From the NCBI GenBank assembly GCA_964548225.1, contig CAZJQP010000017.1, positions 1 through 64,000 of the forward strand: DNA of 64,000 nucleotides, written 5' to 3'. Positions 21,765 to 29,464 of this stretch are shown piece after piece. Below the pieces are notes generated by a model. The model made no database searches. It was not told where the DNA came from and was given only the letters and a program-made list of their open reading frames with translations. Position numbers and translations under genes: made by a program. Origin of the DNA: CALMEH01 sp964548225 (GTDB lineage Bacteria > Acidobacteriota > Blastocatellia > Pyrinomonadales > Pyrinomonadaceae). Position 1 is the stretch's first letter; each line of letters begins with the position of its first letter.

Positions 21765-24305
21765 ATGTTCTATCAAAGACAATTTACAAAAACTTCCCGT
21801 TTCATTGCTTACACGCTCGTGATGGCGATTCTTTCGATGAATATCGTCGGCATCGGAGCTTCCAAAAAGAAAGAAGAAAATTCAAATTATTTCCCTACGT
21901 TGAATGCTTTTGCTACCGATTTAACACAATTCGCGCAAGACGGTCGTTTGCGAGTTAATCAAAACTTCAATTCCGAAGCCAACGCGATTATCAAAGTTCT
22001 TTCAAACAACTCAGAACTTCAGCCCGTTGTGATTGATGACAATGGCGAAAATCAAAGTGCGGTGGTTGAACTTTTGGCATATCGGATAGCTAAGGGCGAC
22101 GTTCCGGCATCATTCAAAGGTAAGTCCTTGTTGCGTCTTGAAACGGTTTCGATGTTCTCGGAAAAACGCACATCAGAAGAGATTTCGCAAATTGCGGAAA
22201 GACTGTTTAACGAGCTTGCAGCATCAAACGGCGAAACGATTTTGTTTATCAACGAATTGACAACATTTGTCGGAAATTCGCGTGTAAATGATGTCTTAAC
22301 GAAAGCCTTGCAAAACGGCAAGGTAAAAATCATCGGCGGAAGTTCGACAAAAACATTCGCGGAAAATATTGAAACTCAAGCAGAAGTTTCCGCTTTTTTT
22401 GAAAAAATTAATATCGAATCTTCACAAACCACGACGGAAGAAACTGCTCAAACACAACGCGAAGACCGACGTTATCGCGGCGATAATGTTTCGCCCGATT
22501 TGCGCGAAATGATGCAAACGGAAAGTCTCGAAAAACGGCTCGATGTAATTTTGCAATCGAAAAACGCCGATAATCCGGTTTTGCGTGAAATTATGGCAAA
22601 CAATGGCGTGAACTTAAACGAACGCATCGGCAAAACCGATACGATTGTTGTAAATCTTCCTTTGAGCGCGGTCAATTCTTTGGCAAACAGCGGTTTAATT
22701 AACTATATGTCGCCCGACCGCCAGATGAAATCGCTCGGACATATCGAAACCACGACCGGAACTTCTTTGATGCGTTCACAATCTTCGGGTTTTGGTCGCT
22801 CGTCGGCTTACACGCTCGATGGTGCAGGTGTCGGAATTGCGATTATTGATTCAGGTATTTACAGTTCGCAGAAGGCTTTTTCCGACAGCGGAACTTCGCA
22901 AATCGTTTATCAACAAAGTTTTATTTCCGGCGACACCAACACTGATGATAATTATGGTCACGGAACACACGTTGCTTCGATTGCGGCGGGAAGTTCTTTG
23001 AGAGATTCGGGAGCATACCGCGGTATCGCACCGAAAGCAAATCTGATCAATTTGAAAGTTCTCAACAGTCTCGGACTCGGCACGACATCTTCTTTACTGA
23101 ATGCTTTGGATTGGGTTTATAACAACCACGCAACTTATAACATTCGCGTCGTTAATATCAGTCTCGGCACTCCGGCGATTGATTCTTATTACAACGACCC
23201 GATTTGTTTGATGGTGCAACAATTAAATGCCAGAGGCATATTAGTTGTCGCGGCGGCTGGGAATAACGGCAAAAACTTTCTGACACAGCAAAAAATTTAC
23301 GGGCAAGTTCATTCCCCCGGCAACGATCCGTCGGTTTTGACCGTCGGCGCAAGCAATTCGATGGGAACTGATACGCGAAGCGATGACGTAATGACCACTT
23401 ACAGTTCGCACGGTCCGACACGCTCGTATTACACTTCGGGCAGCGTAAAATATTACGATAACGTCATCAAACCCGACATCGTTGCGCCCGGCAACCGCAT
23501 CATTGCTGCAAAAGCCAAAGTCAACAGCACTTTGATTTCGATTTTCCCGTCATTAACCAATGCGACGCTGAATATTACGGGCGATGACAACGATATGATG
23601 TATCTTTCGGGAACGTCAATGTCAACACCGATGGCTTCGGGCGCAGCGGCTCTTTTGTTCCAAATGAATCCGAAGATGACTCCGACAACGGTGAAAATGC
23701 TTCTCGAATATTCGGCGCAACCTTTGAATGGCTACAATATGCTCGAACAAGGCGCGGGACAACTCAACATCGAAGGCGCAATTAAAATTGCCCGCACATA
23801 TAAGTTTGACAAAGATTTTAACAGCTACAAAAAAGGCGATTCGCTTCTTCAATCGGGACAAAGCGTGCCGTCGGCTTCCAGCACAATTAGTGGCACAACA
23901 TTCGCTTGGTCGCAAGGTATTTTGGCTGACCACGTTTATCTCAAAGGCGCGAATTTAGTCAGTAAATATCAAGATGTTTATGACAATTACTATTGGTTTG
24001 AAGACGGCATAAGTTATGCGGCAAACAACACGCCTTCCATAAATACACTTTATGGCACAGGCATTACGCTCAATACAAATATCTTAACCAGCAACGGCAC
24101 AGCGATGGGCGGTGGCAGTATCTTCTGCGCTTCGGGCGTGCTTGTTTCCGACGGCGTTTTGGTTGGCGATGGTGTTCTTTTCGGCGATGGTGTTCTGGTC
24201 AGCGACGGTGTTTTGGTTGCAGATGGTGTTTTGGTCGGCGATGTTACAATGGCTAGCACAAATTCGGTTCTCGTTACGGGCGATAATACCTCGGCGATGC
24301 GCTAA
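21765..24305 (+). CDS. Secreted S8 subtilase with C-terminal GVLVxD hexapeptide repeats (copy 1)
   Basis: 846 residues. A signal-type helix (FIAYTLVMAILSMNIVGIGA) is followed by a propeptide-like region (about 40-330) and the S8 catalytic domain. The triad is Asp362 (IAIIDSGIY), His399 (GHGTHVAS) and Ser618 (SGTSMSTPMA). A roughly 150-residue linker leads to a tail of six GVLVSD/GVLVGD/GVLFGD hexapeptides, which may form a beta-solenoid. It is predicted to be an exported protease. It leads a two-gene unit with the GNAT gene 50 bp downstream, behind a sigma-54-type promoter. It is a clear paralogue of the 25785-28349 protein with similar order and length but many substitutions. Confidence 0.92.
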   Translation: MFYQRQFTKTSRFIAYTLVMAILSMNIVGIGASKKKEENSNYFPTLNAFATDLTQFAQDGRLRVNQNFNSEANAIIKVLSNNSELQPVVIDDNGENQSAVVELLAYRIAKGDVPASFKGKSLLRLETVSMFSEKRTSEEISQIAERLFNELAASNGETILFINELTTFVGNSRVNDVLTKALQNGKVKIIGGSSTKTFAENIETQAEVSAFFEKINIESSQTTTEETAQTQREDRRYRGDNVSPDLREMMQTESLEKRLDVILQSKNADNPVLREIMANNGVNLNERIGKTDTIVVNLPLSAVNSLANSGLINYMSPDRQMKSLGHIETTTGTSLMRSQSSGFGRSSAYTLDGAGVGIAIIDSGIYSSQKAFSDSGTSQIVYQQSFISGDTNTDDNYGHGTHVASIAAGSSLRDSGAYRGIAPKANLINLKVLNSLGLGTTSSLLNALDWVYNNHATYNIRVVNISLGTPAIDSYYNDPICLMVQQLNARGILVVAAAGNNGKNFLTQQKIYGQVHSPGNDPSVLTVGASNSMGTDTRSDDVMTTYSSHGPTRSYYTSGSVKYYDNVIKPDIVAPGNRIIAAKAKVNSTLISIFPSLTNATLNITGDDNDMMYLSGTSMSTPMASGAAALLFQMNPKMTPTTVKMLLEYSAQPLNGYNMLEQGAGQLNIEGAIKIARTYKFDKDFNSYKKGDSLLQSGQSVPSASSTISGTTFAWSQGILADHVYLKGANLVSKYQDVYDNYYWFEDGISYAANNTPSINTLYGTGITLNTNILTSNGTAMGGGSIFCASGVLVSDGVLVGDGVLFGDGVLVSDGVLVADGVLVGDVTMASTNSVLVTGDNTSAMR

Positions 24306-24355
24306 GAGTTTGTGTGATTTTTAACTCGAAAATTGTAAAAATCTAAGGAGATTAA

Positions 24356-25252
24356 ATGAAACGCCTAAACGCCAAAAAAATAAACGCCAAACAAAAGCCG
24401 ACTTCGACAATTTTGCCGGATCTGCAAAGACTGGAAGTTCTGACCGACAGCCACCGAACGGAAGTTTTTGAATACTTATCGCAACGTCCGGTGCATACCG
24501 TTGTGATGAAAAGTTTTATCACTGACAACGGCTTGGTTTCAGATGACAATCGCGGTCAATTCTTCGCCTATCGCAATTCTCACGGGATTCTCGAAGGGGT
24601 CGCACTTATCGGTCATACGACTTTGATTGAAACACGATCTAAAGAAGCGATCGTTGCCTTTGCTCTGCAAGCCAGAGTTTCGGAAACCCCGCTTCATATC
24701 ATTATGAGTGACAGCAAAACAACGCAATTGTTTTGGAACTTCTACGCTGAAGCCAATCAAAAACCGCGTCTTAGCTGTATGGAACTGCTTTTTGAACTGA
24801 ACTTTCCCTTTATGGTTCAAGAATGCAAATGGAATCTGCGGCTTGCAAAACCCGAAGAACTCGAACAGATTGCGACGGCTCACGCAGAAGTTGCTTTTAT
24901 CGAATCCGGTGTCAATCCGATGGAGAAAGACCGTGAAGGTTACTTGAAACGGACAATGAAACGCATTGAAAAAGGCAGAACTTTCGTTGTTTTTGAAAAT
25001 GACAAATTAGTTTTCAAAGCGGACATTGTTGCCGAAACCGAAGAAGTGATTTATCTGGAAGGCATTTATGTTGCGGAAGAATATCGCGGACGCGGAGTGG
25101 CTTCGGAATGTTTATCGGCGATGAGTTTGCAATTAATGAATCGCGTTGAAAACATCTGCTTGCTGAGTAATGAAGAATTCAAATCAGCCCATCGAGCATT
25201 TGCAAAGGCTGGATTCAAGAATACTGACGCTTGTTTGACTCTGTTTGTCTAA
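24356..25252 (+). CDS. GNAT-family N-acetyltransferase-like protein (copy 1)
   Basis: 298 residues with AAGGAG just upstream of the ATG. The C-terminal half has the GNAT acetyl-CoA site: YLEGIYVAEEYRGRGVASEC (the R/Q-x-x-G-x-G/A pattern), then an ALQLMN-type helix and AHRAFAKAGF. The N-terminal half is a divergent GNAT-like or regulatory region. No substrate is apparent. From 24461 to the stop the DNA appears identical to 28502-29293, while the first 35 codons are unrelated. It probably forms an operon with subtilase 1, so joint function with the exported protease is possible. Confidence 0.85.
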   Translation: MKRLNAKKINAKQKPTSTILPDLQRLEVLTDSHRTEVFEYLSQRPVHTVVMKSFITDNGLVSDDNRGQFFAYRNSHGILEGVALIGHTTLIETRSKEAIVAFALQARVSETPLHIIMSDSKTTQLFWNFYAEANQKPRLSCMELLFELNFPFMVQECKWNLRLAKPEELEQIATAHAEVAFIESGVNPMEKDREGYLKRTMKRIEKGRTFVVFENDKLVFKADIVAETEEVIYLEGIYVAEEYRGRGVASECLSAMSLQLMNRVENICLLSNEEFKSAHRAFAKAGFKNTDACLTLFV

Positions 25253-25309
25253 ATCATAACCTTGTTGATATTTTGACAGGTGCTGAGTATTTTCATTCCC
25301 TAAACCGTT

Positions 25310-25366
25310 AAAAACAACGAAAAGCCGCCGCATTTTTAGAAAATGCGGCGGCTTTTCGTTGTTTTT
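25310..25366 (+). terminator. Long perfect terminator hairpin
   Basis: Arms of about 27 bp (AAAAACAACGAAAAGCCGCC onward) are perfectly complementary around a TAG loop, with T-runs on both sides. It ends the first subtilase-GNAT unit. Confidence 0.93.
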
Positions 25367-25574
25367 ACTTTTTACTTACTGCTTGCCTGATTAATTCGTC
25401 CTATTTATCTGCGTTTTAGCCTTTTTCGATCAGTTTTTTGATTACCGACGAAGCTCGCGCACTTGGCATAGGCTTCGCAACGAAGTGTAAAGAAGCTATT
25501 TTCCCCTAATAAGAGTTTGCGAAACCTCCCGTTATATAAGCAATTGGCTTGCAAATCTTTTCAGTTGCCATATC

Positions 25575-25713
25575 AGTCAAATTGATTTATTAAATCGGTC
25601 AAATTGATTTATTGCTGACCAAGTTCATCTCTTACCAAACGCTCGACGATTCGCGCTAACTGCTGTATTTACCGCATTTAAGCATAAACCAGCACAGTGG
25701 CACAAACATTGCT
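25575..25713 (+). promoter_or_regulatory. Sigma-54 promoter and tandem upstream motif of subtilase 2
   Basis: TGGCACAAACATTGCT (25698-25713) fits the sigma-54 consensus exactly. Upstream, CAGTCAAATTGATTTATT and CGGTCAAATTGATTTATT form a direct repeat with about 22-bp spacing, sharing GTCAAATTGA with the subtilase 1 promoter region. The ATG is 72 bp downstream. The rest of the 25367-25784 gap shows no gene. Confidence 0.75.
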
Positions 25714-25784
25714 AAAGAAATCGTGGCAATTCGTGTCTTATTTGAATTACCTATTTTAGATTAGCTTAGAAAAGGAAAAAAAAG

Positions 25785-28349
25785 ATGTTTTATCAAAGAC
25801 AATTTTCAAAGACTTCCCGTTTCATCGCGTATATGCTGGTGTTCGCTATTCTTTCAATGAATATCGTCGGCGTTGGTGCGTTAAAAAATGAAACAAAAAA
25901 TGTTGAGTTTCCCACGCTCAATGCTTTTACCACAGATTTGACAAAACTTGCCGGAAACGGCACGCTTCGCGTCAATCAAAACTTCAATACCGAAGTGGAC
26001 GGCTTAATTAAGGTTCTCGCAGGCGACAGCTCGCGCCAGCCGGTTATCATTGATGACAATGGCGAAAACCAAAATTTGGTTGCCGAACTTTTCGCCTATC
26101 GCTTAATGAAAGGTGAAGTTCCTACTACGATGCAAGGAAAATCTCTGCTTCGGTTGGAAACGGCTTCGCTGTTTTCGGAGAAAAGATCGCAAGCGGAAAT
26201 TTCAAGTATTGCCGAAAAAATCTTCGGCGAACTTTCCGCAACGAACAAGGAAACGATTCTGTTTATTAACGAATTAACTGCCTTTGTCGGCAATGCGCGG
26301 GTGAACGATGCTTTGACCAATGCTCTACAAAACGGCAAAGTTCGCATCATCGGTGGCAGTTCAACGACTGTGTTCGGCGAGAAAATCGAAACGGAAGCGC
26401 AAGTTGCGGCATTTTTTGAAAAAATCAACATCCGCGACTTTCAAACTGTTTCAAATGACACGAATTCTACTTCTTCCGAAGGCTTTCGCGGCGATAATGT
26501 TTCGGCAGATTTGCGCGAAATGATGATGGGCGGCGACCTCAATAAGCGCGTTGACGTTATCATTCAAGCCAAAAACGCGGACAATCCCTTGTTCCGCCAA
26601 ATTATGTCGGAAAACAATATCCGCCTGAATGATCGCATCGGCGACACCGATACGATTGTTGCTAATTTGCCGCTTCGAGCAGTTGAAATTTTATCGCAGA
26701 GCGGTTTGATAAACTATCTTTCGCCTGACCGTCCGACTCTTAAACTCGGTCACGTTGAAAATGCTATCGGCGTAAATTTAGTGCGTTCGCAAGCGGCTTT
26801 AAATGGTCGTCCGTCCTACACGCTGGATGGCACGGGCATCGGCATTGCGGTTCTCGATTCGGGAATCTTGCCGGGTCATAAGTCTTTCAGAGACGGCAGC
26901 AATAGTTCGCGCTTAGTTTATAGTCAGAGTTTTGTTACGGGCGATTCCAGCACCGATGACGATTATGGACACGGCACACACGTTGCCGGGATTATCGCCG
27001 CGAAGAATGACGTTGGCGGCGGACGCGGTGTTGCACCGAATGCCAAAATCGTCAATCTGAAGGTTTTGGATGGACAAGGCAGAGGCAATACTTCGTGGCT
27101 TTTGAACGCTTTGGAGTGGCTCAAAAACAATCATCAAACCTACAACATTAAAGTTGCCAACTTGAGTCTCGGCGGTTTGGCGATTGACTCCTACACGAAC
27201 GATCCGGTTTGCCGCAAAGTTCAAGAATTAACGGCTCTCGGCGTGTTGGTGGTTGCCGCCGCCGGAAACGAAGGCAAAAACGCGCAAGGACAAAAACTTT
27301 ACGGACATATTCACTCGCCGGGTAACGATCCGTCGGCTTTGACTGTCGGTGCGGTTAATACGAAAGGAAGCGATTCACGCGGCGATGATATTATGGCGAC
27401 GTTTAGCTCAAACGGTCCGACGCGCTCGTATTATACCTTGCCGAACGGCACGAAAATTCACGACAACGCAATGAAGCCGGATATGGTTGCGCCGGGCAAT
27501 AGAATTGTTGCGGCACGCGCCAAAGCTACCAGCTTTTTGGCATTAAACTTCTCAACTGCTACAGATTTAACAACCAATTTGCTTAATTCCGGCGACGAAG
27601 TTTTGACAATGAGCGGAACTTCGATGTCAACTCCTGTTGTCGCGGGCGCGGCGGCTTTGCTATTCCAAGTAAATCCGAATCTGACTCCCGGAATGGTGAA
27701 AATGATTTTGGAATACACAGCACAACCGCTTGCAGGCTACAATATGCTCGAACAAGGCGCGGGACAACTTAACATCGAAGGCGCGGTTCGTTTGGCGAAA
27801 ACCTATCGCACCGACATCAATTTCAATTCTTCCGCCACCAACGGAATGAATATGTTAGCAACGGGAATGTCTTTCCCGACTCCGACTTCGACACTCAACG
27901 GCGTTACGTTTAATTGGTCGCAAGGCATTTTGACAAATCACGCTTATTTGAAAGGTCAAACATTGGCGACAACCTTCCATGAAGTTTATCGCAACAATTC
28001 GTGGTTTGATAAAGGTGTTTCCAATAATGCGTCGTTTCAATATGTTACGAACAACAATTTCGCCGCCGGCGCGAACATCACCGTTACCCCCAAAGCAATG
28101 CTTAGTAACGGCACGACTTTAGGTGATGGTTCAGTCTTTAAGGCTTTCGGCGTGTTAGTCGCAGACGGTGTTTTAGTTGCGGACGGTGTTTTAGTTGCGG
28201 ACGGTGTTTTGGTTGCAGACGGTGTTTTGGTCGCAGACGGTGTTTTGGTCGGCGACGGTGTTTTGACCAGCGACGGTGTTTTAATTGCGGACGGTGTTTT
28301 AATAGCCGACAGCACTTTGGCAAATTCAGTAATCAGAGGTGAAGACTAA
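25785..28349 (+). CDS. Secreted S8 subtilase with C-terminal GVLVxD hexapeptide repeats (copy 2)
   Basis: 854 residues with the same layout as copy 1. The N-terminus is nearly identical (MFYQRQFSKTSRFIAYMLV), followed by the signal helix and propeptide-like region. The catalytic triad is Asp358, His396 (GHGTHVAG) and Ser613 (SGTSMSTPVV). The tail has nine hexapeptides (five GVLVAD, then GVLVGD, GVLTSD, two GVLIAD), three more than copy 1. The repeat DNA is an 18-bp tandem (GCGGACGGTGTTTTAGTT), which is prone to slippage. It is predicted to be an exported protease. It leads a second subtilase-GNAT unit with its own sigma-54-type promoter and an AAAAGGA ribosome site. Confidence 0.92.
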   Translation: MFYQRQFSKTSRFIAYMLVFAILSMNIVGVGALKNETKNVEFPTLNAFTTDLTKLAGNGTLRVNQNFNTEVDGLIKVLAGDSSRQPVIIDDNGENQNLVAELFAYRLMKGEVPTTMQGKSLLRLETASLFSEKRSQAEISSIAEKIFGELSATNKETILFINELTAFVGNARVNDALTNALQNGKVRIIGGSSTTVFGEKIETEAQVAAFFEKINIRDFQTVSNDTNSTSSEGFRGDNVSADLREMMMGGDLNKRVDVIIQAKNADNPLFRQIMSENNIRLNDRIGDTDTIVANLPLRAVEILSQSGLINYLSPDRPTLKLGHVENAIGVNLVRSQAALNGRPSYTLDGTGIGIAVLDSGILPGHKSFRDGSNSSRLVYSQSFVTGDSSTDDDYGHGTHVAGIIAAKNDVGGGRGVAPNAKIVNLKVLDGQGRGNTSWLLNALEWLKNNHQTYNIKVANLSLGGLAIDSYTNDPVCRKVQELTALGVLVVAAAGNEGKNAQGQKLYGHIHSPGNDPSALTVGAVNTKGSDSRGDDIMATFSSNGPTRSYYTLPNGTKIHDNAMKPDMVAPGNRIVAARAKATSFLALNFSTATDLTTNLLNSGDEVLTMSGTSMSTPVVAGAAALLFQVNPNLTPGMVKMILEYTAQPLAGYNMLEQGAGQLNIEGAVRLAKTYRTDINFNSSATNGMNMLATGMSFPTPTSTLNGVTFNWSQGILTNHAYLKGQTLATTFHEVYRNNSWFDKGVSNNASFQYVTNNNFAAGANITVTPKAMLSNGTTLGDGSVFKAFGVLVADGVLVADGVLVADGVLVADGVLVADGVLVGDGVLTSDGVLIADGVLIADSTLANSVIRGED

Positions 28350-28390
28350 TTTACGGAATTTGAGTAAATCTATATAAGGAGATTAAAACT

Positions 28391-29293
28391 ATGAGAGAAC
28401 AAATTACACAAATCATAGCTAACAATCAAAGTGCATTCTATCAGCCGTTTTTCAATGCGGCGACGGCGAAACTGCAAAAGCTGACGACTGACAATCAAGC
28501 AGAAGTTTTTGAATACTTATCGCAACGTCCGGTGCATACCGTTGTGATGAAAAGTTTTATCACTGACAACGGCTTGGTTTCAGATGACAATCGCGGTCAA
28601 TTCTTCGCCTATCGCAATTCTCACGGGATTCTCGAAGGGGTCGCACTTATCGGTCATACGACTTTGATTGAAACACGATCTAAAGAAGCGATCGTTGCCT
28701 TTGCTCTGCAAGCCAGAGTTTCGGAAACCCCGCTTCATATCATTATGAGTGACAGCAAAACAACGCAATTGTTTTGGAACTTCTACGCTGAAGCCAATCA
28801 AAAACCGCGTCTTAGCTGTATGGAACTGCTTTTTGAACTGAACTTTCCCTTTATGGTTCAAGAATGCAAATGGAATCTGCGGCTTGCAAAACCCGAAGAA
28901 CTCGAACAGATTGCGACGGCTCACGCAGAAGTTGCTTTTATCGAATCCGGTGTCAATCCGATGGAGAAAGACCGTGAAGGTTACTTGAAACGGACAATGA
29001 AACGCATTGAAAAAGGCAGAACTTTCGTTGTTTTTGAAAATGACAAATTAGTTTTCAAAGCGGACATTGTTGCCGAAACCGAAGAAGTGATTTATCTGGA
29101 AGGCATTTATGTTGCGGAAGAATATCGCGGACGCGGAGTGGCTTCGGAATGTTTATCGGCGATGAGTTTGCAATTAATGAATCGCGTTGAAAACATCTGC
29201 TTGCTGAGTAATGAAGAATTCAAATCAGCCCATCGAGCATTTGCAAAGGCTGGATTCAAGAATACTGACGCTTGTTTGACTCTGTTTGTCTAA
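28391..29293 (+). CDS. GNAT-family N-acetyltransferase-like protein (copy 2)
   Basis: 300 residues, with AAGGAG ahead of the ATG. From residue 38 onward it is the same protein as copy 1, and the DNA 28502-29293 appears identical to 24461-25252. The 37 N-terminal residues (MREQITQIIANNQSAFYQPF onward) are different. It carries the GNAT RGRGVA motif and is presumably active. Identity this high beside strongly diverged subtilases points to recent gene conversion or re-duplication of the acetyltransferase alone. The next gene is a GGDEF/EAL protein, beyond a terminator-like hairpin. Confidence 0.85.
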   Translation: MREQITQIIANNQSAFYQPFFNAATAKLQKLTTDNQAEVFEYLSQRPVHTVVMKSFITDNGLVSDDNRGQFFAYRNSHGILEGVALIGHTTLIETRSKEAIVAFALQARVSETPLHIIMSDSKTTQLFWNFYAEANQKPRLSCMELLFELNFPFMVQECKWNLRLAKPEELEQIATAHAEVAFIESGVNPMEKDREGYLKRTMKRIEKGRTFVVFENDKLVFKADIVAETEEVIYLEGIYVAEEYRGRGVASECLSAMSLQLMNRVENICLLSNEEFKSAHRAFAKAGFKNTDACLTLFV

Positions 29294-29335
29294 TAAAAAA
29301 AGTATGGACAAATGTCATTAAATTGTTCATAATAA

Positions 29336-29365
29336 AGAGGAGGACTTATCCACAAGTCTTCCTCT
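29336..29365 (+). terminator. Terminator-like hairpin after GNAT copy 2
   Basis: AGAGGAGGACTT pairs with AAGTCTTCCTCT around ATCCAC, followed by a T-rich stretch. It separates the second cassette from the GGDEF/EAL gene. Confidence 0.75.
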
Positions 29366-29464
29366 ATCTATTTACATACTAAAAGATAACTCCCTTCAAA
29401 AGATAAAAACCACTCTTTATCCTGCAAGTTTAGGATTCCGACCAAGCATTAAAATTAAGCGACT

